A DNA stretch of 64,000 bases from Hyphococcus flavus (GCF_028748065.1 NZ_CP118166.1:387501-451500), one strand, 5' to 3'. Shown: positions 1-8,703, counted from the stretch's first letter. Program-made: numbers and translations. Notes: a model not told the origin generated them from the letters alone.

Positions 1-282
1 GGCCACCCTCACGCCGTCTACGCGGCCGCGGACGGCGTCGTTGAAGAAATGCGAAGCGCCGGCGGCTACGGCAAAATGCTTTTAATACGCCATAACGGAC
101 GTGTAAAAACGCGTTACGCTCATCTTTCAGCTTTCGCCTCTTCGATGCATATCGGCCACGACGTTCGCCAAGGCGACGTTATCGGAAAAACGGGCAAGAC
201 AGGAAATGCGGAGGCGGTCATTCTGCATTATGAAATTATTTTTGACGGCGAGCCGCGGGATCCGATGGCAGTCGGATTCTGA
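1..282 (+). CDS. M23 family metallopeptidase, C-terminal fragment (5' end outside window)
   Basis: The open frame enters from the left edge and stops with TGA at 280-282, so only about the last 93 residues are present. Visible M23/LytM features are the beta-strand core (GGYGKMLLIRHNGRVKTRYAHL) in which RYAHL carries a typical His, then the GDVIGKTGKTG turn and ILHYEI in place of the usual HLHFEI. The family hydrolyses peptidoglycan cross-bridges or acts as a catalytically dead amidase activator. The last zinc-ligand motif has an altered first residue (I for H, but LHYE keeps one His), so activity is uncertain. It is convergent with the PepSY gene and is not clearly part of the copper set. Confidence 0.75.
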   Translation, partial: GHPHAVYAAADGVVEEMRSAGGYGKMLLIRHNGRVKTRYAHLSAFASSMHIGHDVRQGDVIGKTGKTGNAEAVILHYEIIFDGEPRDPMAVGF

Positions 283-306
283 TTTCCGTCCTAATCGATG
301 ATCTGA

Positions 307-1044
307 TCACGCGTCTGCCGGCGCGACCTTTTTTCTATTGCTTCTCCATAGGGCAAGACTCCGCCGCATTTTGATGATCAGTAAAATGAACCCGGACATC
401 GAGACGAAAATAGCCATGCCGGCGGCGGTGATGAGCAACGGATGATTGAAATCAGCGCCGTCGTCATAGTCCATCACATGGAGTTTCCAGAAGAAGTCGA
501 AAAGACGCCAGGTTTCTGAACGCCGTGCCGTCACCTCACCTGTCGATGGATCGATATATATTGTTGTTTTGTCGTCATCATTGAACTGAACGCGCCAGAC
601 GGGTCCGGATTTGTTGTACTCTGTCGGCGGCGATTCAACATATTCGGCAGATTGAATGTCAGCGCTGCCGCTAAAATCGCGCTCGGCGATCACGCGCGCC
701 GTCGATTCATCTATGGGCGATAAAATCGCGCCATTGCGGGCGTCGACAATCGCAAGTCCATCATCTTGCCTGATTATTCTCCAAACGGGCAGCCCCAACA
801 TCTCACCAAGCGCTGCGGATTTCACAATAGAAACCTCGGCCGCCGTGGTTGCTTCGCTAAGCGAAAGCAATCCTTCAACATCAAACGGCTCAACCTCGTG
901 CTGCGCGATTTTGTGTTCGCCGCGCACGATTTCAATCGGAATGGCGCTCATAACAAAGCCGCCGGCGATCCAGAGAACGATCTGCAATCCGACAATCAAC
1001 GCGATCCATTTGTGGACGCGTACTATCCACTTTTGAACGCTCAT
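307..1044 (-). CDS. PepSY-associated transmembrane protein
   Basis: A 245-residue inner-membrane protein with an N-terminal membrane segment (about residues 12-34), a periplasmic part carrying PepSY-like folds (WRVQF...IYIDPSTGEVTARR, about 150-180) and a second membrane segment near 205-225 followed by a basic tail. HKWIAL near the start and KLHVMD near the second helix are typical of PepSY_TM proteins, which are often linked to metal or flavin reduction. It is the last gene of a csoR-DUF4198-PepSY minus-strand group, 9 bases below its neighbour, so it is probably copper-regulated. Its biochemical role is not known from sequence. Confidence 0.8.
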   Translation of the reverse strand: MSVQKWIVRVHKWIALIVGLQIVLWIAGGFVMSAIPIEIVRGEHKIAQHEVEPFDVEGLLSLSEATTAAEVSIVKSAALGEMLGLPVWRIIRQDDGLAIVDARNGAILSPIDESTARVIAERDFSGSADIQSAEYVESPPTEYNKSGPVWRVQFNDDDKTTIYIDPSTGEVTARRSETWRLFDFFWKLHVMDYDDGADFNHPLLITAAGMAIFVSMSGFILLIIKMRRSLALWRSNRKKVAPADA

Positions 1045-1053
1045 GATTTGCGC

Positions 1054-1878
1054 CTATGGGAGCTGATCGAGGTCGACAGTCAGCGTCGCATAGTCACTAT
1101 GATAAACGCCGTCGGGTTCATCGGGCAGCGTGATCCAGACGGCCGATAACATGATGACGCCGGATAGGGCATCGGTAACAATAATCTTGCCGTCTTCATC
1201 GGTTGTGACTGACGTCGTTTCGCCATCGAGCGGAACGATTGTCACCTGCTTGCCGGTGAGCGGATCACCATCGAGGAGTAGTTGAAATGAACGGTCAGCC
1301 TTTGCGATGAACTCCAGCTTCTGCTCGACCGACGATGCATGATTTTCAAAATCGTTGCAGGTCTCAATACAAAGGAATGTCTTTGCGTGTTTGGCGTAGC
1401 TACGCTGGAGCGGCGGCGAACCGGGCAATGCCTCGAATGCAGCAATGACCGTTTCGTCCGCTTCGATTTCGTCCAGATAAAGCTCAACATCTTTGGGGGG
1501 AATCTCGCCCGCGCGCGGTTTGCTGCTGATGGCGACGACAGCAGCGCCGGAATGCCCGGCGGCAAACCGCATTGTCAGCGCGGTCTCACCTTCCTCAAAC
1601 GACACGTCTCTAATACTTTCATCGCGGATTGAGGCCGAATAATACGCAATACGGTCTTCCGCGGGCCCGCTTTCCATGTCCGGGAAAGCAAGGGCGCTTG
1701 TCAGCGCGACGCTGACGGTTTCCGCTTCGGCGTATTGGAATTTATCCGGCAGCAGAAACGTCTGATGGGCGTGTGCGGAAACGCTCAGAATTGCGCTCGC
1801 CAATACTACTCCCGGAATTAGAATTCGATTTCGCCGAACCAGACTTTTAGCTCGACGCTTACAATTAGATACTTTCAC
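1054..1878 (-). CDS. DUF4198 family periplasmic protein
   Basis: A 274-residue exported protein. After a signal peptide ending near SAHAHQ, the mature N-terminus begins HAHQTFLLPDKF, which is the hallmark of DUF4198 proteins: His-led, beta-sandwich periplasmic domains related to metal-uptake components. The start is a GTG preceded by a good GGAGGG ribosome site; the ATG two bases upstream would give an immediate stop. It lies 32 bases below csoR and 9 bases above the PepSY gene, all in one direction. The context suggests periplasmic copper binding; the mature amino-terminal His would suit a histidine-brace or amino-terminal copper site, but that is inference. Confidence 0.8.
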   Translation of the reverse strand: MKVSNCKRRAKSLVRRNRILIPGVVLASAILSVSAHAHQTFLLPDKFQYAEAETVSVALTSALAFPDMESGPAEDRIAYYSASIRDESIRDVSFEEGETALTMRFAAGHSGAAVVAISSKPRAGEIPPKDVELYLDEIEADETVIAAFEALPGSPPLQRSYAKHAKTFLCIETCNDFENHASSVEQKLEFIAKADRSFQLLLDGDPLTGKQVTIVPLDGETTSVTTDEDGKIIVTDALSGVIMLSAVWITLPDEPDGVYHSDYATLTVDLDQLP

Positions 1879-1910
1879 ATTTCCCTCCGCGACGCGCTCA
1901 CGCGACGTCC

Positions 1911-2186
1911 TTATCGTTTTGTTTTCTCGAACAAATCGACCAGTTCCGAAAACTTCTCCTGTTGCACCTTGGCGCTGCCGGTTTTAATCGCTTCAGCCAC
2001 GCAATGGTGGGCGTGGTTTTTCAGGATTTCGCTTTCCGCCCGTGATAACGCCGATTTGATCGCCTGCACCTGATGCAGGATGTCAATGCAATAGCGATCT
2101 TCCTCGACCATACGGGCGACGCCCCGAACCTGGCCCTCGATACGGTTCAAACGTTTGATGATGGCGGCTGAATCAGACATGAGCAT
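1911..2186 (-). CDS. csoR: CsoR-type copper-sensing transcriptional repressor
   Basis: A 91-residue all-helical repressor of the CsoR/RcnR/FrmR family. Cys33, His58 and Cys62 have exactly the spacing (25 and 4) of the Cu(I) ligands Cys36/His61/Cys65 of Mycobacterium tuberculosis CsoR, which argues for copper and against nickel or formaldehyde sensing. RLNRIEGQVRG near the N-terminus is the family signature. It is divergent from the His-rich gene at 2248, and a classic CsoR box lies between them, so it is expected to control itself, the neighbour and the second box at 8706. The start at 2186 could instead be the ATG six bases inside. Confidence 0.93.
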   Translation of the reverse strand: MLMSDSAAIIKRLNRIEGQVRGVARMVEEDRYCIDILHQVQAIKSALSRAESEILKNHAHHCVAEAIKTGSAKVQQEKFSELVDLFEKTKR

Positions 2187-2192
2187 CCGTTA

Positions 2193-2220
2193 TTGACATA
2201 TACCCTTTGGGGGTATAAAT
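2193..2220 (+). promoter_or_regulatory. Promoter with embedded CsoR operator
   Basis: TTGACA (2193-2198) and TATAAAT (2214-2220) form a strong plus-strand promoter with a short spacer of 15-16. Between and overlapping them is the dyad ATACCC-TTTGG-GGGTAT (2200-2216), that is TACCC-N4-GGGGTA, the known CsoR operator pattern. Bound repressor would block this promoter and, on the other side, csoR transcription. Confidence 0.85.
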
Positions 2221-2247
2221 AGTCGCGTCAGAAAGGTTGGTCAAGGC

Positions 2248-2688
2248 GTGATCACTGGCGCATTAAAGTCTGCCCTCTTTGCAGCGTTGGCAATCCTGCT
2301 CAGCGCGGGGCACAGTGTCTGCGCCGGCATGATCGCTGAATCAGCGCCCGTTGCGGAACACCAGCACAACGCTACTTCAGTTCACGATGATCATGCTCGC
2401 CATGGTGACGAGCATGGCGAACACATGCGCACCTCCAAAAAATCAGCGCCTTGTGGTCCTGATCAACACGACTGTCAGCACTGCAAAACGGCGCAGTTTT
2501 TCAAAGCATCAGTAAAAGCGGAGACAGCTGCTTCGTTCGCGCCGCCGCCAATCGAAAAAGCGGTTGGCGCCATAGTCGCCGCGCAGAACAGTAATATTTT
2601 TGCAGACAGAATTACTCGGTTCGCTAATTTGTGGCGCGGTCCGCCGAAGGCGACCCCTGTTTCCCTGAAAATCCGACTTCTGGTCTAG
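2248..2688 (+). CDS. Secreted His/Cys-rich protein of the copper cluster (DUF2946-like)
   Basis: 146 residues, GTG start 28 bases after the promoter's -10 element. A hydrophobic signal segment (about 5-26) ends at a possible VCA|G cleavage site. The mature part has a His-rich stretch (EHQHNATSVHDDHARHGDEH) and a Cys cluster CGPDQHDCQHC (about residues 70-80), then a plain C-terminal half. Short exported His/Cys proteins of this kind recur in proteobacterial metal operons. It is directly under the CsoR box, so copper induction is likely. It probably binds or buffers copper in the periplasm; no enzyme fold is recognisable. Confidence 0.7.
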   Translation: MITGALKSALFAALAILLSAGHSVCAGMIAESAPVAEHQHNATSVHDDHARHGDEHGEHMRTSKKSAPCGPDQHDCQHCKTAQFFKASVKAETAASFAPPPIEKAVGAIVAAQNSNIFADRITRFANLWRGPPKATPVSLKIRLLV

Positions 2689-2698
2689 AAGTTTTATC

Positions 2699-2720
2699 TG
2701 CGCGTCCTCAATGACGCGCA
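2699..2720. repeat. Perfect 8-bp inverted repeat after the His-rich gene
   Basis: TGCGCGTC (2699-2706), six-base loop, GACGCGCA (2713-2720). It starts 11 bases after the stop codon. No U-run follows, so it is a stable 3' hairpin or processing/attenuation point rather than a canonical terminator. A second, imperfect hairpin (CCGTCT...AGACGG) lies just after it at about 2738-2760. Confidence 0.5.
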
Positions 2721-2852
2721 CGTACGCCGACCGTCTTGGCTGAGTCAGACGGCGGCGATGTTTGGATAACTGTCGCCAATTTTTATCGCGTCAGTCCCAA
2801 CCTCAACCAACTAATCAACAATGAATTCTGTTCCTGAAAGGAAAACATACCA

Positions 2853-3374
2853 ATGTCGAGACTCGTATTCACCGCTGCGGCAGCCCTATTCGTGGGGGCG
2901 GCCTTGTCGCCTGCGTTCGCTGCGGAAGAGAAAATGCAAATGGACCATGACGCAATGATGATCAGCATGGACCATTGCGGGCTGCCGATGGGCGAGGGCG
3001 TGATCAACGCCCTTGATGTCCAGAAGTCGAAAGTAAATGTCACCCACAAACCGATTGAATCGATTGGCTGGCCGGAAATGAAAATGGACTTCACTGTGCT
3101 GAAGCCCATCGATCTCGCCGCCTTCGCAACCGGCGAACGCGTTCATTTCCTGCTCAAAGCCGAAAGAGACAAATCCTATTCGATCGCTGCGATGTGCTCG
3201 CTCGATGTCGAGGACGGCGCGCACGAGGCCTGCATGACCCACATGCATGACGTCGCGATGAAAACCGCTGTCGGCGACGGCCGTTCCTGCGACATGGAAG
3301 GCATGGGCGATATGCCGAGCATGGATCACTCCGCCCATGAACAAGGCGAAGACGCGCACAAGGGACATCACTGA
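2853..3374 (+). CDS. CusF-like periplasmic copper chaperone with Met/His-rich ends
   Basis: 173 residues with a Sec signal peptide ending at PAFAA. The core (about 47-115) is a CusF OB-fold: His65, Trp73, Met76 and Met78 match the spacing of the E. coli CusF Cu(I) ligands H36/W44/M47/M49, including the unusual Trp. The protein is longer than free CusF: a Met/His prelude (MQMDHDAMM) and a C-terminal tail rich in Met, His and Cys (MTHMHD, CDMEGMGDM, MDHSAHE). It should pass Cu(I) to the oxidase or an efflux partner. A GAAAGGA ribosome site precedes the ATG and a terminator follows the gene. Confidence 0.88.
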   Translation: MSRLVFTAAAALFVGAALSPAFAAEEKMQMDHDAMMISMDHCGLPMGEGVINALDVQKSKVNVTHKPIESIGWPEMKMDFTVLKPIDLAAFATGERVHFLLKAERDKSYSIAAMCSLDVEDGAHEACMTHMHDVAMKTAVGDGRSCDMEGMGDMPSMDHSAHEQGEDAHKGHH

Positions 3375-3383
3375 ACTTAAGAG

Positions 3384-3414
3384 CGGCCCGCTGCTCTTTG
3401 GCGGGCCGTCTTTT
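3384..3414 (+). terminator. Rho-independent terminator after the CusF-like gene
   Basis: CGGCCCGC (3384-3391), nine-base loop, GCGGGCCG (3401-3408), then TCTTTT. It may partly uncouple cusF-like from copA, which starts 29 bases later. Confidence 0.75.
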
Positions 3415-3442
3415 CGCACTTTTGAGAATTGGAGATCACCCC

Positions 3443-5467
3443 GTGTTCACGAGACGACGTTTTTTAGAATCAACAATTGCCGGCGGCGTCGCCGCGAGCA
3501 TTCCCGGTCTCATACCCGCCTGGGCGAAAAGCGCATCCGCGGGAAATAAGGGAATTTTTGAGCAGGCCGGCAATTCGTTCGACCTCACCGTTGGACACAG
3601 CGCCGTCAGTATCGGCGGTCGGTCAGGGCACGCCATCACAATCAACGGCACGTTGCCCGGACCGCTCTTACGCTTTCGCGAGGGCGAGGAACTTTCCTTG
3701 CGGGTGAAAAACACGCTCCAAGAGGACACGTCGATCCACTGGCATGGGCTTCTTGTGCCGTTCTATATGGACGGCGTGCCGGGCGTTTCGTTCCCCGGCA
3801 TCAAGCCCGACGAAACGTTCGAATACAAGTTCGCCCTGCCCCAGAGCGGGACATATTGGTATCACTCGCATTCAGGCCTGCAGGAACAAAGTGGCCATTA
3901 CGGCCCGCTGATTATCGATCCCGCGGGCCCGGACCCCGTTCAATATGACCGCGAATATGTATTGGTTTTGTCCGACTGGCTTTTCCAGCATCCGCACAAG
4001 GTCTTCGCAAAGCTTAAAAAGAGCAACGAGGTATATAATTTCCAGGAGCGCACCGTCGGCGACTTTATTGACGACGCAGGCGACATGGGGCTTGGCGGTG
4101 TCATCAAAGACCGCGCCATGTGGGCGCAAATGCGCATGTCCGCGACGGATATTTCTGACGTCACCGGCGCGGTCTACACGTATTTGATTAATGGGCATTC
4201 GACCGCGGATAACTGGAGCGCCATCTTCGATGTCGGCGAACGCGTTCGCTTGCGCATCATCAATGCGTCGGCGATGACCATCTTCAACTTCCGCATACCC
4301 GGCCTGCCGATGACCGTCGTCGCCGCCGATGGGCTAAATGTGCAGCCAGTCGAGACGGATGAATTCCAGATCGGCGTTGCCGAGACATACGACGTCATTG
4401 TCCAACCAAAGCGGGAACGCGCGTTCCCGATCGTCGCCGAGGCGATCGACCGATACGGCCAGGTCGTGGCGACCCTCGCACCCGAACCCGACATGCGTGC
4501 AACGACGCCGCTCTTAAGAGAGCGGCCGATCCTGACCCACAAAGACATGGGCATGGCGGCGATGGGTCACGGATCCATGGGCGGTATGGATCACGGTTCG
4601 ATGGGACACGGCGCTGGGAGAGCTGCTTCGATGGATCACGGCGTCATGGACCATGGATCGATGGCCGACATGGAATCGCCGACCGCGCCAAAGGCTGAAA
4701 TGGCGAGCATGACCGGAATGTCCGGCATGTCACATGACATGTCCGGCGACGCGATGCAGGAGCACAATCACAAGACCGGCTTCGGCGTCGATAATGTCGC
4801 CATGGCGCCGACCAACCGTCTCAACGAACCTGGACTTGGACTTGAAGACGTTCCGCACCGAGCGTTGACCTATACTCAGTTGAAAAGCCTTGAGCCGAAC
4901 CCGGACAAACGCAAACCCGGCCGGGAACTGGAGATTCACCTGACCGGCAATATGGAACGCTACATGTGGTCGTTCGACGGCGTAAAGTTTTCTCATGTCG
5001 TCGACCCGATTGTTTTCCATGAAGGCGAACGGCTGCGGGTCACGCTCGTCAACGACACGATGATGACCCATCCGATCCACCTCCACGGCATGTTCTTCGA
5101 TCTCGTCGTCGACGAAGGCGATCACAAACCGCGCAAGCATACTGTCAACGTCAAACCGGGCGATAAGCTGTCCTTTGACGTCACTGCTGACCATGTGGGT
5201 GATTGGGCGTTTCACTGTCACCTGCTTTTCCACATGCATGCCGGCATGATGCAGGTCGTCTCCGTCCGTCCACGCATGGCGATGAACGAACACGACGATC
5301 ACAAGGCGATGGATCATGACAGCATGGATCACGGCGACGGCGATCACCAGTCCATGGACCAAAAGAAAATGAAGCGTGATGCGTCAGATCATGGGTCGAT
5401 GGGGCATGAGAGCGGTGATGATAAAGGCATGGACCATTCGAAAATGAATCATGGAGGGAAACACTGA
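3443..5467 (+). CDS. copA: Copper resistance multicopper oxidase CopA/PcoA
   Basis: About 674 residues, periplasmic Cu(I) oxidase. I chose the GTG at 3443 (GGAG eight bases upstream), because an upstream TTG at 3398 lies inside a terminator hairpin; this start begins with a Tat signal, TRRRFLES, as expected for a cofactor-folded oxidase. All copper-cluster motifs are present: HWHG (99-102), WYHSH (139-143), HPIHLHG (543-549) and HCHLLFH (591-597) with an axial Met602. Between domains 2 and 3 is a Met/His repeat tract (about 375-435, MGHGSM/MDHGSM units). A second such tract fills the C-terminus after the last cupredoxin domain. Overlaps copB by one base. Confidence 0.95.
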   Translation: MFTRRRFLESTIAGGVAASIPGLIPAWAKSASAGNKGIFEQAGNSFDLTVGHSAVSIGGRSGHAITINGTLPGPLLRFREGEELSLRVKNTLQEDTSIHWHGLLVPFYMDGVPGVSFPGIKPDETFEYKFALPQSGTYWYHSHSGLQEQSGHYGPLIIDPAGPDPVQYDREYVLVLSDWLFQHPHKVFAKLKKSNEVYNFQERTVGDFIDDAGDMGLGGVIKDRAMWAQMRMSATDISDVTGAVYTYLINGHSTADNWSAIFDVGERVRLRIINASAMTIFNFRIPGLPMTVVAADGLNVQPVETDEFQIGVAETYDVIVQPKRERAFPIVAEAIDRYGQVVATLAPEPDMRATTPLLRERPILTHKDMGMAAMGHGSMGGMDHGSMGHGAGRAASMDHGVMDHGSMADMESPTAPKAEMASMTGMSGMSHDMSGDAMQEHNHKTGFGVDNVAMAPTNRLNEPGLGLEDVPHRALTYTQLKSLEPNPDKRKPGRELEIHLTGNMERYMWSFDGVKFSHVVDPIVFHEGERLRVTLVNDTMMTHPIHLHGMFFDLVVDEGDHKPRKHTVNVKPGDKLSFDVTADHVGDWAFHCHLLFHMHAGMMQVVSVRPRMAMNEHDDHKAMDHDSMDHGDGDHQSMDQKKMKRDASDHGSMGHESGDDKGMDHSKMNHGGKH

Positions 5468-6288
5468 TGTTGCGTTCCATGAAAAACTCTCTAGCGCTCA
5501 TCTCAGCATTTGCGGTGACGATTGCCGGCGCACAAGCCTTCGCTCAGAGCGAAAGCTCAAACGATTCCCAAAGCGGCTGGTCCGCTGCGGACGAGTATTG
5601 GGGGGGCGCAGAAATGGCCGAGGCGCGTCGCGCCGTCCAAAAAGAGCACGGCGCGTCGAAGACGTACTTTGTTCAGGGCGACCGACTTGAGTATCGCAGC
5701 AATGAAGGCAAGCCTTTGTTCCTGTGGGACGCCCAAGGTTGGTGGGGTGGCGATCGCAACAAGCTGTGGCTCAAAACCGAAGGCGAATATTCGTTTGACG
5801 AAAACGCCTTTGAAGAGGCGGAAGTGCAGGCGCTCTGGTCGCGCGCTTTCGCTCGCTACTTTGATGTTCAGGCGGGCGTCCGTCACGACTTCGCGCCTGG
5901 CGATGATCGAACCTTTGGCGTTCTCGGCATACAAGGCTTGGCGCCCTACTGGTTTGAAATCGACGCCGCCCTCTTTGTCAGCGGTGACGGCGATGTTTCA
6001 GCGAGAATAGAGGCTGAATATGAATTGATGCTGACCCAGCGTCTCATATTGCAACCGCGCACCGAATTGAACTTCGCCGTGCAGGATGTCGCCGAATACG
6101 GCGCCGGCTCCGGCCTTTCAACAGCCGAATTTGGCGCGCGCCTGCGCTACGAAATCAAACGCGAGTTTGCGCCCTATATCGGCGTCGACTGGACGCGATC
6201 GGTTGGCCAGACCGCCAATTTCGTGCGCGCCGACGGCGGCGATCCGTCCAGCGTATCGTTCGTCGCCGGACTAAGACTTTGGTTCTAG
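5467..6288 (+). CDS. copB: Copper resistance outer-membrane protein CopB/PcoB
   Basis: 273 residues with a signal peptide (cleavage near QAFAQ) and a beta-barrel pattern ending in LRLWF with a terminal Phe. EYWGGAEMAEARR, RLEYR and LFLWDAQGWWGGDRNKLWLKTEG are CopB/PcoB signatures. The Met/His repeat tract often present at the CopB N-terminus is absent here, perhaps because CopA carries two. The start codon overlaps the copA stop (ATGA-type), so the two are translationally coupled. CopB sits in the outer membrane and is required with CopA for full resistance; its transport role is unresolved in the family. Confidence 0.93.
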   Translation: MLRSMKNSLALISAFAVTIAGAQAFAQSESSNDSQSGWSAADEYWGGAEMAEARRAVQKEHGASKTYFVQGDRLEYRSNEGKPLFLWDAQGWWGGDRNKLWLKTEGEYSFDENAFEEAEVQALWSRAFARYFDVQAGVRHDFAPGDDRTFGVLGIQGLAPYWFEIDAALFVSGDGDVSARIEAEYELMLTQRLILQPRTELNFAVQDVAEYGAGSGLSTAEFGARLRYEIKREFAPYIGVDWTRSVGQTANFVRADGGDPSSVSFVAGLRLWF

Positions 6289-6301
6289 GGAGGGACTGCA
6301 A

Positions 6302-7354
6302 ATGGAAAACATTATTGAACCGAACATCCATCCAATACTTGTTCATTTCGCCTATGCGTTATCGATAACGGCGTTTATCTCTTATGTCTTGGCGTCGTTT
6401 ACACCGTCAGGGAAATGGCGTGAAACGCTTCGTCCCGCTGCTGACTGGATGCTCGCTTTCGGCGCGCTGGCGATCATTGCAACTATCGCAGCTGGCTTTC
6501 AGGCGTATTTCACCGTCGCCCATGACGGGCCGTCTCACGCGGCGATGACAACGCACCGCAACTGGGCGGTGCCATCCGGCGTCGCGATTTTATTGCTCGC
6601 ACTCTGGCGTTGGATGTCGAGGACAAAGCCCGCGTCTGTGATATTTTTGACTTTTCTTGCCGCCGCCGCGTTGTCGCTATCTGTCACCGCATGGTGGGGC
6701 GGAAAGATCGTTTACGGTTATGGCCTGGGTGTGAAAAGCATGCCGACCGTCACCGGCGAGGGCCATGACCATGAACACGCCCCAGGCCAGGGCCATGGCG
6801 ATGAAGCAACAGCAGAATCGTCGGGAGATCATGACGACGGTCATGATCATGGGACGGCGGACGATCACGAATCCGGTGAAGCGCATGAGCATGGCGACAC
6901 TGCGAGTGCCGAACCGGGAAATGACAGCGCAGAGCCGGCAGCGGCATTTGACGCTGACAATTATCCTACGACTCCGGAAGCTGTCGTTGACGCCTATAGC
7001 ACCGCATTGAAAGCAAAAGACGAGTCCGCAATTCGCGCCATGCTTGCGCCCGATGTCATCATCGCCGAAGGCGGCGGCGCGGAACGCTCTGTCGACGAAT
7101 ATGCCGGCCATCACATGCCAGCCGACATGGCATTTACGGCGGCGGTCGATTTTTCCGTCAAAAAGCGCGACGTCATCGCCAGAGAAGACCTTGCGACCGT
7201 TATTTCGGAATCGCAGGTCCATGGAACCTTCCGTGGCGAGAACGTGCATTCGCGGATGATGGAAACCATGGTGCTCCGCCGCGACGACGATCGTTGGCGC
7301 ATTGTCCACATCCATTGGTCTTCTGCGCCGATCACCGGCGAGCATGAGCACTGA
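6302..7354 (+). CDS. DUF2231 membrane domain / His-rich linker / NTF2-like domain fusion
   Basis: 350 residues. Residues about 1-150 form four membrane helices of the DUF2231 type, with IHPILVHFAYAL near the start and HRNWAVPSG. Residues about 155-215 are a His/Asp/Glu linker (GHDHEHAPGQGHGDE, DHDDGHDHG) suited to metal binding. Residues about 222-345 resemble a SnoaL/DUF4440 NTF2-like fold (TTPEAVVDAYSTALKAKD ... RWRIVHIHWS). The gene follows copB by 13 bases and overlaps the permease start. The halves are recognisable families, but the fusion is unusual; a periplasmic copper-binding sensor or chaperone is my inference. Confidence 0.75.
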   Translation: MENIIEPNIHPILVHFAYALSITAFISYVLASFTPSGKWRETLRPAADWMLAFGALAIIATIAAGFQAYFTVAHDGPSHAAMTTHRNWAVPSGVAILLLALWRWMSRTKPASVIFLTFLAAAALSLSVTAWWGGKIVYGYGLGVKSMPTVTGEGHDHEHAPGQGHGDEATAESSGDHDDGHDHGTADDHESGEAHEHGDTASAEPGNDSAEPAAAFDADNYPTTPEAVVDAYSTALKAKDESAIRAMLAPDVIIAEGGGAERSVDEYAGHHMPADMAFTAAVDFSVKKRDVIAREDLATVISESQVHGTFRGENVHSRMMETMVLRRDDDRWRIVHIHWSSAPITGEHEH

Positions 7355-8703
7355 TGGCGGATCGCCAACGACAGAGCGATTACAAAAAAGGAAGCCTGAC
7401 GCTTTCCGGAACCATCGCGATGGGAACCGGCGTCATGATCGGCGCCGGCATCTTCGCCCTCACCGGGCAAGTTGCCGAATATGCCGGTCCATGGTTTCCG
7501 GCCGCATTTCTGATCGCCGCTATCATCAGCGCGTTCAGCGCATACACGTACATCAAGATGTCAAACAAATATCCGTCCGCGGGCGGCATCGCGATGATCC
7601 TCCACAAGGCGTACGGACAATCGGCAGTCACTGGCGCCTGCGCGCTGCTGATGGCGTTTTCTATGGTCATCAACGAAAGCCTCGTCGCCCGGACTTTCGG
7701 AACCTACACGCTGCAACTTTTTGACGCCGGTGAGAAGCAATGGCTCGTTCCCGTACTCGCCGTGGCTTTGATCGCGGGCGCCTTCCTGATCAACCTCGCC
7801 GGAAACAAATATATCGGTGCCGTTTCGAAGATCACCGCGGTCTTGAAAGTCGGCGGCATTCTCGCCTTTGCAGTCGCTGCCTTATGGGCGTCTGGCTTTT
7901 CATTTGAAGCTGCGACAACTTTGGAAAGTTCTGATTATTCATTTACCGGCTTCCTAGCTGGTGTCGCGCTAGCCATTCTGGCCTACAAAGGTTTCACCAC
8001 CATCACGAACAGCGGCGGCGAAGTCAAAAACCCTGAACGCAATGTCGGCCGGGCGATTATGATATCTCTCGGCGTTTGCTTAGCTGTTTATATGGCGGTC
8101 GCTTTCGCCGTCGGTACGTCGTTGACAATTGAAGAATTGATCGCCGCAAAGGACTACGCCCTCGCCGAGGCGGCGCGTCCGGCGCTCGGGGGATATGGCG
8201 TCATTTTCACAGTGACTATTGCGATCATTGCGACGGCGTCCGGATTGCTGGCCAGCGTCTTTGCGGTGTCGCGCATGCTCGCCATGCTGACGGAAATGAA
8301 TCTGATCCCGCACAGCCATTTCGGCATGCCGGGGCGCATTCAGAATCACACGCTTGTCTATACGGTCGTACTCGCCGCCCTACTCGCCGTATTTTTCGAC
8401 TTGAGCCGCATCGCCTCGCTAGGCGCTATCTTTTATCTCGTCATGGACATCGCCATTCACTGGGGCGTTTATCGGCATCTCCGGCACGACGTCGGGGCGA
8501 AAGGGTGGATTCTCCTCAGCGCAATTGCGCTGGATGCAGTCGCACTCGGTGCATTCCTGGCGATTAAATCGGCGGCCGACCCCTTGATCGTATTCATCGG
8601 TATTGCCGCGATCATCGTCATTTTTGCGTTCGAGAGGGTTTATTTGCACCGCCTAAGGGGCGGTAGCGGCGTCACGGCTGCGCAACATAAACATAACGCT
8701 TGA
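7354..8703 (+). CDS. APC-family amino acid permease in the copper operon
   Basis: 449 residues, about 12 membrane helices. The first helix has the APC unwound motif GTGVMIGAGIFALTG (about 23-38). A cytosolic loop carries NPERNVGRAI, and the family-typical substrate is a neutral amino acid or amine. It overlaps the preceding gene by one base (TGATGG), so it is translated with the copper genes, and the next CsoR box begins at its stop codon. Import of Cys, His or another Cu-binding amino acid would be one rationale; this is inference and the substrate is not determinable here. Confidence 0.85.
   Translation: MADRQRQSDYKKGSLTLSGTIAMGTGVMIGAGIFALTGQVAEYAGPWFPAAFLIAAIISAFSAYTYIKMSNKYPSAGGIAMILHKAYGQSAVTGACALLMAFSMVINESLVARTFGTYTLQLFDAGEKQWLVPVLAVALIAGAFLINLAGNKYIGAVSKITAVLKVGGILAFAVAALWASGFSFEAATTLESSDYSFTGFLAGVALAILAYKGFTTITNSGGEVKNPERNVGRAIMISLGVCLAVYMAVAFAVGTSLTIEELIAAKDYALAEAARPALGGYGVIFTVTIAIIATASGLLASVFAVSRMLAMLTEMNLIPHSHFGMPGRIQNHTLVYTVVLAALLAVFFDLSRIASLGAIFYLVMDIAIHWGVYRHLRHDVGAKGWILLSAIALDAVALGAFLAIKSAADPLIVFIGIAAIIVIFAFERVYLHRLRGGSGVTAAQHKHNA

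Noticed and set aside
3398-3442. TTG start upstream of copA
   Set aside because: It lies inside a terminator hairpin; the GTG at 3443 has a good ribosome site and starts a clean Tat signal.
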